Origin: Stieleria neptunia
Lineage (GTDB): Bacteria > Planctomycetota > Planctomycetia > Pirellulales > Pirellulaceae
Direction of reading: 5' to 3'
Assembly (NCBI RefSeq): GCF_007754155.1
Contig: NZ_CP037423.1
Span: forward strand, 7,498,938-7,562,937
DNA: 64,000 nt
Shown here: in pieces, positions 9,118 through 17,055 of the stretch
How the letters are laid out: the number at the start of each line of letters is the position of its first letter
Position numbering within the stretch: position 1 is the first letter of the stretch
Notes under the pieces: generated by a model
The model's database searches: none
Told to the model about the DNA's origin: nothing
What the model saw: the letters and a program-made list of their open reading frames with translations, nothing else
Program-made: the position numbers and the translations under genes

Positions 9118-9507
9118 CTAAATTGCCAGTGATGAAATAAAGCCCACTGCAAACCAAACAAACGCAAATCCACCGTGAACAAAAATCGAAACTTGACCTA
9201 AGTACGTAAACCGAAGAAGGAAGCCAAGTAGACAACATCCACCAACGACAAAGACCAGAAACGGAAAACTCACACCTGCATGCGGTACGAATGTGATGTC
9301 AATTGGCACACCTAACGGACCACAGAGCATTCGCAGGCAGTTCCGCACGAAGAGTTTGAGTCCAATGTCAAGGCGATTAAGGTACAACGCGGCGAACAGC
9401 GATGCGACAATTGCATAAACGGATAGTACGGAACTTGTTCGCAACCATGAAGTGCGACGAAGTAGAATGTTCTGAAGGTCGCTTGGCTTGTACGGGTTCG
9501 TTGTCAC
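9118..9507 (-). CDS. Small membrane protein, candidate immunity protein for Rhs tip 1
   Basis: The GTG at 9507 starts 7 nt after the stop of the Rhs tip gene and gives 129 residues. The N-terminus TTNPYKPSDLQ matches the NPY-type motif seen on many planctomycete membrane proteins. Three hydrophobic helices lie near residues 25-43, 81-97 and 108-127. No known immunity family is recognised. Its position after a toxin tip and before repeat R matches the three other cassettes, and its N-terminus resembles that of the candidate immunity protein at 25771-26352. Function is inferred from context only. Confidence 0.55.
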   Translation of the reverse strand: MTTNPYKPSDLQNILLRRTSWLRTSSVLSVYAIVASLFAALYLNRLDIGLKLFVRNCLRMLCGPLGVPIDITFVPHAGVSFPFLVFVVGGCCLLGFLLRFTYLGQVSIFVHGGFAFVWFAVGFISSLAI

Positions 9508-9514
9508 GGTTGAG

Positions 9515-10657
9515 TCAGTTCCGAGGGGCGATTGTCGGGCCTGGACCAAAATTTGGGTTTGCCAGCAATTGAGAAAACAAGCTTGCGTTGAGACATCCGC
9601 ATCCCGCCTTCCGCAGCTTCTCGAGTTGGTTTGCATAGCCTGCGTCATGAACGACGAAACCCCCGTAGGATTCCGAGTTTGCTCCGTTGGGGCTGACTCC
9701 CGACAACCAACATGCTGCATCAACGACATGCGAAGCGCTGAATGTCGGATTCCCGACTGCTGCACGAAAAGACCCACCTGGTTGCTCGTAGATCTTCAGT
9801 TCCCAGCCACTGGGTAGCCTGATCGTCCATGCACGCGAACCAGATATCGTTACTGATGGCGTAGCATTGATACCGGACCCCAGGATTTGAAGAATCTGGT
9901 GTATTGTTAATCCCGCTTTGTCCTCATCCACGCGAAACGGGTCAGGCTGTAGATCAAGCCCTAGCTCAAGCAACGCTAGCCTGACAGCTTCTGCCACGGC
10001 ATAAGGAGCGAGCTCGTTATTGCACTCCTGAAAAGAATTGTCTGCGAACGTCTTCAGAAGAGTCTTAGAGGAATCGGATAGCGATGACTTGTCGATGCAT
10101 CGCTTTTTAGCACATAGTAATTCACTGCACAGTTGGACTAGGCCAGACGGATCAAGTGAATCAAGCGGACTTGATTGAACCAATTCGAAGAGATTCCAGG
10201 TGCTACCTGAATACCCAATCGGATCACGACTCAAGAACCGCCCACTTACAGAATCATACATCCGCGCCCGATAGTGGTAGAGGTCAAGGACGTCGTCCCA
10301 CTCGCGGCCCGTGTAGGTATAGCGGTTACCTTCCGCCGTTGATGTACGCGCGGTTCCACTCCCATCGAAGATCGACAACCCGCCATACGCATCATACGCG
10401 TAACGTTCCTTGATCGTCCCACTCGAATCCGTCAGCGCGGTAACACTGTACTGTTGGGTGCCGTGATAGCGAAACGCCAACTTGATTGATGATGCGTCAC
10501 TTTCAGTACGTGACTTGCCGCGTATGCAAGATGATGGGCTGACCGTTTTGCAGCTACGGATTTGTTTTGAATCGGCGCACGACTTAACGCCTCCCGCGCG
10601 GTGGCGCGCGAGACGGCGTCGAAGGGTTTGACGGCGGGATGATCGATGGACGAGCAT
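9515..10657 (-). CDS. Orphan Rhs C-terminal tip 1 (candidate toxin)
   Basis: The start at 10657 is chosen because the same Met-Leu start and Arg-rich leader recur at 15767 and 22080; it gives 380 residues. After the leader comes the Rhs core (about 10211-10471) with RYHGTQQYSV, KERYAYDAYG, NRYTYTGRE, LYHYRARMYD and SRDPIGY. After LDPSGL comes a unique tip of about 200 residues, cysteine-containing, that I do not recognise. The large beta-cage part of a normal Rhs protein is missing. It lies 59 nt after recombinase 1 and 7 nt before its candidate immunity gene. It could be a silent donor or a short expressed protein. Confidence 0.65.
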   Translation of the reverse strand: MLVHRSSRRQTLRRRLARHRAGGVKSCADSKQIRSCKTVSPSSCIRGKSRTESDASSIKLAFRYHGTQQYSVTALTDSSGTIKERYAYDAYGGLSIFDGSGTARTSTAEGNRYTYTGREWDDVLDLYHYRARMYDSVSGRFLSRDPIGYSGSTWNLFELVQSSPLDSLDPSGLVQLCSELLCAKKRCIDKSSLSDSSKTLLKTFADNSFQECNNELAPYAVAEAVRLALLELGLDLQPDPFRVDEDKAGLTIHQILQILGSGINATPSVTISGSRAWTIRLPSGWELKIYEQPGGSFRAAVGNPTFSASHVVDAACWLSGVSPNGANSESYGGFVVHDAGYANQLEKLRKAGCGCLNASLFSQLLANPNFGPGPTIAPRN

Positions 10658-10716
10658 CCCGTCATTGTAGTGGATCGATCGACTACTCGGTGGGTTTGTC
10701 GTCGGGCTTGTTGGGA

Positions 10717-11664
10717 TCAGATTGCGGCGGTCGGTCGTTGGCTTCCCGGGTGGGTTTTGTCGTGGACTTCTCGCAGGCGTTTGATCGACACGTGCGTGTA
10801 GATTTGGGTGGTGTTGAGCTGCTCGTGACCGAGTAACGTTTGGATCGAGCGCAGGTCCGCGCCGCCTTCGAGCATCAACGTCGCTGTGGTGTGGCGGAGC
10901 ATGTGGCAACTGCCGGGTTTCGTGATGCCCGCCGCAGTCAAGTAGTTTCTGACGAGTTGGCTGAGCGTGACCGGATGGAACGCGTTGCCGCGGGACGTCA
11001 GGAAGATCACGTCGGTGTCTTCGTCAAGTAAAGCAGGTCGACCATCGCGAAGATATTTCATCAGCCATCCATGGGATCGCTTACCGGTCGGCACGACTCG
11101 ATCCTTGCGGCCTTTGCCTTGACGGATCATCGCAAGACCGGACTCGTGGTTGATGTCGTCGAGCTTCAGCGCGATCAACTCGGCCCGGCGCATTCCGGTG
11201 GCATAAAAGAGTTCCAACAACGCGCGGTCGCGAAGACCGGTTGGCGTGGTGAGATCGACTGAGCTGAGTAGCGTTTCGATTTCGTCGATCGTCAGGTGCG
11301 ATGATGGGAGACGCTGTTCTTCCTTGGGGAGTTCGATGCCGGTTGATGGATCGCTGTCGATCCAACCTTGTTCGCTCAACCATTCGAGCCAGCGACCAAC
11401 CGTTGAGAGATAGCTGGCCTGGGTGCAGAACTTGAGCGGCTTGCCGGTGCGTTCGTTGCGGTAGTGATAGAGCCAACGACGATACGCGGTAAGTAGCTCC
11501 GTTGTGATTTCGGTGACGGACTCGATGCCGCGTTCGCTTGACCAGGTGATGAACTTGTTCAAGACGTAGTCGCGGCGCGAGATGGTCGTGGCCGACCAAT
11601 TGTTCATCTTGAGGTGATTGAAGTAACGAGTCAGCAGGACGGTGGGAGTGGGAAGGTTTGACAT
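10717..11664 (-). CDS. Tyrosine recombinase 1 (XerC/D-like)
   Basis: This 315-residue recombinase has an N-terminal SAM-like core-binding domain (residues 8-100) and a catalytic domain. The active residues are visible: R159 in ATGMRRAEL, a Lys in GKGRKDR, H254 and R257 in CHMLRHTT, H280 in LLGHEQL, and Y289 in TTQIYTHV. It is nearly identical to the copies at 15793-16773 and 22106-23062. A one-base shift near the 3' end changes its last residues (GSQRPTAAI instead of GAKDRPPQS). It probably recombines short sites in the array; the sites are not identified. Confidence 0.93.
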   Translation of the reverse strand: MSNLPTPTVLLTRYFNHLKMNNWSATTISRRDYVLNKFITWSSERGIESVTEITTELLTAYRRWLYHYRNERTGKPLKFCTQASYLSTVGRWLEWLSEQGWIDSDPSTGIELPKEEQRLPSSHLTIDEIETLLSSVDLTTPTGLRDRALLELFYATGMRRAELIALKLDDINHESGLAMIRQGKGRKDRVVPTGKRSHGWLMKYLRDGRPALLDEDTDVIFLTSRGNAFHPVTLSQLVRNYLTAAGITKPGSCHMLRHTTATLMLEGGADLRSIQTLLGHEQLNTTQIYTHVSIKRLREVHDKTHPGSQRPTAAI

Positions 11665-11929
11665 GGATTTGCATCCTGGGGTTGTGATCGGCGCGTACCG
11701 GTAGCCGGGCGTGCTCGATCAGGGGAAAGCGGCCGAGTGAACGTCGCTCGGCCGAAGAAGACGGCATCACCGATCACGGCGATGCAGCTATGGCAAGGCT
11801 TTCAATGAGGGGGCCTTGCGAGGTTTTGGCATCGGTTTTGATGCCAGAGCGGTTAAGCCGCCAACGTACAACGACTTACTGATTGTGTGAGGTGGGGTGA
11901 AGCTGCAGAAGAGCAGGGTCAGAGCCGGG

Positions 11930-11994
11930 GTTGAGCTTGCTTGCTCAGGGGGTTGAGGTCTGGAGCAAGGGGGTCGAGGTTTTGGTTGTAGTTG
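11930..11994 (-). pseudogene. Relic of the 3' end of the primase-like/AAA ATPase gene
   Basis: These 65 nt match 17041-17105, the end of the intact ATPase gene, with few changes. The frame still reads TTKTSTPLLQTSTP and then stop, against TTKTSTPLVETSTP in the intact gene. The rest of the gene is gone, replaced by the integrase-fragment segment. A second relic is at 23329-23393. Confidence 0.75.
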
Positions 11995-12173
11995 TCGTTT
12001 CTTGAGCGTTTGAATTGGGATGGCTTGCGACGTTTTGGAGTTCGGTTGGGTTGGATCGTTGTTAGCTGCTTGACTGGGAACGACTTGCGTCAATCGAAAG
12101 CCGGCCGGACGGCACCGGAACCCTACCGGATGCTACCCGGCAGGTTGACTGCAGGCCCCGGAAGGTTGGCGTC

Positions 12174-12569
12174 CTAGGCCGGAAGCTTTTGGTCATAGCA
12201 GCTGTTGCTTGGCAGATTTGCCTTGCCGCGCTTATCGATCGTGGGAACCGTTGCTGCGATGTCACTGGACAAATTGGTGTCTCGCGCAAGCCATTCAAAC
12301 AAACGACGAAGTTTTGTGACGCGTTCACGAACGATGCGGATCCCAATCGCTGCACCATTGATTAAGTCAACTTCGTTTTGCAGGTGACCAACATAGTCTG
12401 CGGCGGTTGTGTCGCTGATTTGGTCGCTGGCTGTGATCGATTGCGTTTGACACCAGGTGACGAAGTAGTCCAGTTGCTGCTTGGTGATGTTGACGATGCG
12501 TCGTTTGTGCCCCGATCGTTGCAGGTATTCGACGTAGCCTTGGACCAGAGCTGGTAATGTCGAAGCCAT
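12174..12569 (-). CDS. Integrase core-binding domain fragment, copy 1
   Basis: The ATG at 12569 (MASTLPALVQGYVEYLQ) gives 131 residues resembling only the N-terminal SAM-like DNA-binding domain of tyrosine recombinases (HLQNEVDLINGAAIG, VTKLRRLFEWLARDTN). It ends at YDQKLPA with no catalytic domain after it. The copy at 23573-23968 ends at the same point with a near-identical sequence. It may be a truncated relic, or a small DNA-binding partner kept by selection. Nothing decides between these. Confidence 0.6.
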   Translation of the reverse strand: MASTLPALVQGYVEYLQRSGHKRRIVNITKQQLDYFVTWCQTQSITASDQISDTTAADYVGHLQNEVDLINGAAIGIRIVRERVTKLRRLFEWLARDTNLSSDIAATVPTIDKRGKANLPSNSCYDQKLPA

Positions 12570-12759
12570 CGGGGGTGACCTTGTGTTGGTGCATTGCGAT
12601 CGCACGGACGCTTTGGAGACGATCCATGCCGGCGGGGTCGCGCGGGGTTGGCGATCCGGCCGGCTGCGCTGCGTGTCTCTCGGTTGTCACTGATGGCGGC
12701 GGCCTTGATCGGTGGCGATGGTGATCAAGTTCAATGAGCCCGAGAGCGTGGACCACCTC

Positions 12760-12990
12760 GATGACGCGACAGCTCCGCCTGGTTGTCAACAGAGCAATTC
12801 GCCAACCGCCGGGAAAGTAGAAAACCGCTTCGTCATCAATCGTTAAAGTTTACGCACGCTCTGTTAACCAACGCGTGAGTGTTTTTTGTCTCTCGCCTTC
12901 TCTCGGCCTGATCGCCGGAGGGTCACGGGTGACGGCGTCAGTCCGGCTCGGCGAAAGCCAAAAAACGTAGGGAAGAGTGGGAGGGCGGTT
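12760..12990. repeat. Array segment S, copy 1
   Basis: This conserved segment precedes repeat R in + coordinates. It has the common stretches GTAGAAAACCGCTTCGTCATC and TGAGTGTTTTTTGTCTCTCG, then GGAGGGTCACGGGTGACGG. Other copies are at 19325-19557 and 24160-24390. On the minus strand it lies upstream of the recombinase units and may hold their promoter (inference). Confidence 0.7.
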
Positions 12991-12997
12991 CGGTGGC

Positions 12998-13672
12998 GTT
13001 GGTGTCTAGGCTTTAGCCGATCTTTGTCCGGTCGTGCGAGCGCCGAAGGCGTCGTGGAGAGGCGCCTGAAGGCTGGACACCAACGGTTTGGATCCATAGC
13101 CATGAATGCCGGGGAGCCTGTCGGAGATTCGCAGAGGGCTTTGGCCGAACAGACAAGCTGTCGGATGAGGGTTTACCGAGCGTCTCGTTCCCGGCTTACC
13201 TCGCTTGGGCTCGGACGCGGTCACTCTCGCCCTTCTTGATAAGGAGCTCGGCATCCTGCCTCGCACTGTTCTGATCGGGCTCCGCCCTCGGCGTCGGTGC
13301 CGCTCGCGCTCGGCGCTACCCTCATCCTTCGGTCGCTGTCAGCACCTCCGTCAACCGTCGGCTCCGCTCGGTCGATCCCTCCCTCACTCCGGTCGCCGAA
13401 CGATGGCCCGCTCGGTCTTCCCAACTTCCAACTCTTCTCTTTCAACTTGGAACCTGGAACTTGAAACATGGAACCGCTCCCCCGCTTCCCTGCCATCGTT
13501 CTCCGACTGACATCCTGTCACCGACGGGTTTCAGTCGACGGGCATCCTACCCGCCGTGCCTTCGGCGTTCTCTGCGCGTCAGGGTGCGCGGTCGGTCGTG
13601 TGACAAAACCAAGCGGCCATCCATTGCGGCGGAAGTCAACTCGGTCCTGTGATCAATTCAATCGTCCGCCGC
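12998..13672. repeat. Array repeat R, copy 2
   Basis: It matches copy 1 over most of its length, including the opening palindrome and the terminal complementary GCGGCGGA and TCCGCCGC arms. An inner part (about 13411-13490) differs: it carries AACTTGGAACCTGGAACTTG-type repeats where copies 1 and 5 have a CTCCTTGTCTCCC-rich tract. Confidence 0.85.
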
Positions 13673-13875
13673 GAGCACAAAGGCCGTAATTGCTAGGTTG
13701 CCTATGCTTCCAGTTTGGTACGGTTCCTGACCCTTTTTCTCTTATACTTTTCTATTCAATGCTGCGCAGATGGGCCAACCAGTCGGTAAGTCCAATGACG
13801 GACAGCGGGGAGAGCTGAATCCAATTCTTCGGCGATCCGCAGTTCGAGCGGTGGTCCGACACCACCGTCCCCAGA
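13673..13875. other. Non-coding gap between repeat R and candidate immunity gene 2
   Basis: No gene is visible. This gap is AT-richer than its surroundings and is not shared with the other cassettes, consistent with belonging to the variable cassette rather than to the repeat frame. Confidence 0.35.
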
Positions 13876-14535
13876 TCATTCAACTAAACTGTTACTTTCC
13901 GCCCCCTTTGATTTCGAGGGGCCTGAATCGTCTGCTTTCGTAGATTCGTTGTCATCAGGGTCAAACCCTAGCGGTAAACTTGATTCAAAATGCCGGGAGG
14001 AAAGAAACCAAGCGAGCCCAGTGAATTTTTGTCGGTGTCTCCGCGCGACATCATGCAGAATAGGTTTGATTTTCTCATTCGGTCCAAAGGCTTCAATTAG
14101 GCGGCTACGTTCAATCGGAATGATATCCTCTATTTTGTTACCGATACGGAAGACTGCGATCGTCACGGAAGTGACTTTGTGAATGCCCGTATAGTCGATT
14201 TCCGAATTTGCCCCTGGCACGAGTAGCAGCTTTCCTTCGGCGAACCTTGTCTGTCTTACGCTGTGTAGCAAAGTGGAGTAGTAGACCTTTGCCGTTGCAA
14301 ATGGAAAAGACAGCGTGTTGGTCAATGACTCCTGTGCGGATGTGTCAGAGTTATAGATCCATCTCACACTATTCGAGGGCGAGAAATTAATTGCAAAGGT
14401 GGTGCAACGCGATTCCAATCCAGATTGAACTACTTCAATCATGGATACTTGTATGTCGTCGGTTTCAGAAGCCGCACCGCAGTTTCCGATCATTGCGACT
14501 ACTGCAACGACCTGGAGAGTTCGCGAAACAAACAT
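13876..14535 (-). CDS. Exported protein, candidate immunity protein for Rhs tip 2
   Basis: The ATG at 14535 follows the Rhs tip stop by 2 nt and gives 219 residues. The N-terminus MFVSRTLQVVAVVAMIGNC is a signal peptide and may be a lipoprotein signal. The rest is soluble, with a low-complexity Ser/Lys/Asp C-terminus. No family is recognised. The tight coupling to a toxin-like tip suggests immunity, and export suggests that the toxin would act in the periplasm (inference). Confidence 0.5.
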   Translation of the reverse strand: MFVSRTLQVVAVVAMIGNCGAASETDDIQVSMIEVVQSGLESRCTTFAINFSPSNSVRWIYNSDTSAQESLTNTLSFPFATAKVYYSTLLHSVRQTRFAEGKLLLVPGANSEIDYTGIHKVTSVTIAVFRIGNKIEDIIPIERSRLIEAFGPNEKIKPILHDVARRHRQKFTGLAWFLSSRHFESSLPLGFDPDDNESTKADDSGPSKSKGAESNSLVE

Positions 14536-14537
14536 AT

Positions 14538-15767
14538 CTACCAGTTTAGTGGGTTAAAGGGATGATCGTCATAGCCTCGCCCTGGACCTTGACCAGGCCT
14601 AAACGGAATGTACCCGGGCTGATGCGGGACGTTCTTGTGAATGCACGTGTTGGGAACAGCGAATCCGTCGTCAATCGACATCGAGCAATCATTACCACCA
14701 CCAGCAACCTCGATAGTAAGATACCAATGGACGTGCCAAAATCGCCTCCCGTTCCGACGTTTGGGCTCGGCGATATCAGCCTCTAATACTGAATGCCTCA
14801 TTGCACCAGTGAAACAACTGGATTCGCCAATTGCTTTGTTGAATGCATCCATAAAGATTTCCGCCCAAGTGAAGCAGTACTGACCGGCCACGCAATCCGG
14901 ATGCGTGTGAGGCCAATCCGTATCGTCTTCCGGACACTGGAAATAGTTGTTTTGCCACCCGAGCATAAAGGACTGAACGATTCTTTGCGCATCATTCTTG
15001 CATTGCGTATTCGAACAGTTTCCAGAACAGCATTGGTCACATATTGATTCCAGCATTGCTAGCCCAGACCGGATGTTCTGTAGCCCAACCAGATAGTCGG
15101 GGCCCTCAAGGTCGTTCGGCGGAAGGTTTGGACAGCGTATCCAAGACGGACCACGTGCCGAAACGTAGTAGCAGTCAAGTCCTCGCACGCCTGGTGGGTC
15201 GCCCTGCTCTCGCCGATAGATTGGACGTCCATCCGGTCTGACCCCGATAACTTCCGCCAGCCCGACTGGGTCCAGTCCGGTTAGTGCCCTAACGCCCCTG
15301 TAGATCGCTGGCCCATCCCAGTATCCGATCGGGTCTCTGGAGCAGAACCGGCCGGCGATCGAGTCGTACATGCGGGCGCGGTAGTGATACAAGTCGAGGC
15401 CGTCATCGTACTCACGACCGGTGTACGTGTATCGGTTGCCTTCCGCCGTTGATGTACGCGCGGTTCCGCTTCCATCGAAGATCGACAAATTGCCGTACGC
15501 ATCATACGCGTAGCGTTCCTTGATCGTTCCGCTCGAATCCGTCAGCGCGTTGACACTGTACTGTTGGGTGCCGTGATAGCGAACCGCCAACTTGATAGTT
15601 GGCGCATCGTTTTCAGTCAGTGATTTGTCGGGCAAGCAGGTTGGTTGACGAAGCGTTTTGCAGCTACGGATTTGTTTTGAGTTTGCGCACGACTTAACGC
15701 CTCCCGCGCGGCGGCGCGCGAGACGGCGTTGAAGGGTTTGGCGGCGGAATGATCGATGGCAGAGCAT
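14538..15767 (-). CDS. Orphan Rhs C-terminal tip 2 with papain/transglutaminase-like motif
   Basis: The start at 15767 follows recombinase 2 by 25 nt; 409 residues. The leader is the shared Arg-rich segment (RRQTLQRRLARRRAGG). The Rhs core is at about 15321-15581, ending SRDPIGYWDG. The tip after LDPVGL is homologous to tip 3. It has a cysteine-rich stretch (CDQCCSGNCSNTQC), then GQYCFTWAEIF, WHVHWYLTIEV and SMSIDDGF. The Cys, His and Asp order (about C298, H345 or H347, D366) with an H-x-W-like context resembles papain or transglutaminase folds. Catalysis is inferred, not shown. Confidence 0.65.
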   Translation of the reverse strand: MLCHRSFRRQTLQRRLARRRAGGVKSCANSKQIRSCKTLRQPTCLPDKSLTENDAPTIKLAVRYHGTQQYSVNALTDSSGTIKERYAYDAYGNLSIFDGSGTARTSTAEGNRYTYTGREYDDGLDLYHYRARMYDSIAGRFCSRDPIGYWDGPAIYRGVRALTGLDPVGLAEVIGVRPDGRPIYRREQGDPPGVRGLDCYYVSARGPSWIRCPNLPPNDLEGPDYLVGLQNIRSGLAMLESICDQCCSGNCSNTQCKNDAQRIVQSFMLGWQNNYFQCPEDDTDWPHTHPDCVAGQYCFTWAEIFMDAFNKAIGESSCFTGAMRHSVLEADIAEPKRRNGRRFWHVHWYLTIEVAGGGNDCSMSIDDGFAVPNTCIHKNVPHQPGYIPFRPGQGPGRGYDDHPFNPLNW

Positions 15768-15792
15768 CCCGATATTGTAGTGGATCGATCGG

Positions 15793-16773
15793 CTACTCGG
15801 TGGGTTTGTCTTCGGGCTTGTTGGGATCAGATTGCGGTGGGCGGTCCTTGGCGCCCGGATGCGTTTTGTCGTGGACTTCACGGAGGCGTTTGATCGACAC
15901 GTGCGTGTAGATCTGCGTCGTGTTGAGCTGCTCGTGACCGAGTAGCGTTTGGATCGAGCGCAGGTCCGCGCCGCCTTCGAGCATCAACGTCGCTGTGGTG
16001 TGGCGGAGCATGTGACAACTGCCAGGCTTGGTGATGCCCGCTGCAGTCAAGTAGCTTCTGACGAGTTGGCTGAGTGTGACAGGATGGAAGGCGTTGCCGC
16101 GGGACGTCAGGAAGATCACGTCGGTGTCTTCGTCGAGCAGTGCGGGGCGACCATCGTGAAGGTATTTCATCAGCCATCCAAGGGCTCGCTTGCCGGTCGG
16201 CACGACTCGATCCTTGCGGCCTTTGCCTTGACGGATCATCGCAAGCCCGGACTCGTGGTTGATGTCGTCGAGCTTCAACGCGATCAACTCGGCGCGTCGC
16301 ATCCCGGTGGCATAAAAGAGTTCCAATATCGCGCGGTCCCGAAGACCGGTTGCCGTTGTGAGATCGACGGAACTGAGTAGCGTTTCAATTTCATCGATCG
16401 TCAGGTGCGAAGATGGAAGACGCCGTTCTTCCTTGGGGAGTTCGATACCGGTTGACGGATCGCTGTCGATCCAACCTTGTTCGGTCAGCCATGTGAGCCA
16501 GTGACCAACCGTTGAGAGGTAGCTGGCCTGGGTGCAGAACTTGAGAGGCTTGCCGGTGCGTTCGTTGCGGTAGTGATAGAGCCAACGGCGATAGGCGGCA
16601 AGTGACTCGGCGGTGATCTCGGTGACGGACTCGATACCTCGCTCACTTGACCTCGTGATGAACTTGTTCAAGACGTAGTCGCGGCGCGAGATGGTCGTTG
16701 CCGACCAGTTGTTCATCTTGAGGTGGCTGAAGTAGCGAGACAGTAAGACTGTGGGAGCGGGAACGATTGACAT
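15793..16773 (-). CDS. Tyrosine recombinase 2 (XerC/D-like)
   Basis: This 326-residue copy carries all the catalytic residues (ATGMRRAEL, CHMLRHTT, LLGHEQL, QIYTHV). Compared with recombinases 1 and 3 it has an altered N-terminus (MSIVPAPTV) and the longest tail (GAKDRPPQSDPNKPEDKPTE). It lies downstream of the primase-like/AAA ATPase gene and 25 nt before Rhs tip 2, so the three may be co-transcribed. Confidence 0.93.
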   Translation of the reverse strand: MSIVPAPTVLLSRYFSHLKMNNWSATTISRRDYVLNKFITRSSERGIESVTEITAESLAAYRRWLYHYRNERTGKPLKFCTQASYLSTVGHWLTWLTEQGWIDSDPSTGIELPKEERRLPSSHLTIDEIETLLSSVDLTTATGLRDRAILELFYATGMRRAELIALKLDDINHESGLAMIRQGKGRKDRVVPTGKRALGWLMKYLHDGRPALLDEDTDVIFLTSRGNAFHPVTLSQLVRSYLTAAGITKPGSCHMLRHTTATLMLEGGADLRSIQTLLGHEQLNTTQIYTHVSIKRLREVHDKTHPGAKDRPPQSDPNKPEDKPTE

Positions 16774-17055
16774 GGATTTGCATCCTGGGGGTGTGATCGG
16801 CGCGCAGCGGTAGCCGGGCGTGCTCGATCAGGGTGAAGGCGGCCGGGTGAACGTCACCACGGCCGAAGAAGACCGCATCACCGATCACGGCGATGCAGCT
16901 ATGGCAAGGCTTTCAATGAGGGGGCCTTGCAAGGTTTTGGCACCGGGTTTGATGCTAGAGCGGTTAGGTCGTTGCGGCGCAACGACTTATTGGGTGTGCG
17001 AGGTGGGGTGAAGCGACCGCAGAGCGGCGACAGAGCCGGGGTTGAGCTTGCTTGC

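Larger units (their letters stand above)
11665..12790 (-). repeat. Recombinase-unit segment, copy 1 (duplicated at 23063-24190)
   Basis: This 1.1-kb segment upstream of recombinase 1 is nearly identical to that upstream of recombinase 3. It has a small hairpin (GCAAGGC at 11793-11799 with GCCTTGC at 11813-11819) also found upstream of recombinase 2. It also contains the relic of the AAA ATPase gene end and the integrase-fragment gene. The 11995-12173 part holds no other gene I can support. Confidence 0.75.

Noticed and set aside
10658..10909. N-terminal extension of Rhs tip 1 beyond the shared leader
   Set aside because: That part overlaps the recombinase gene out of frame and is not matched at the same start in the other cassettes.
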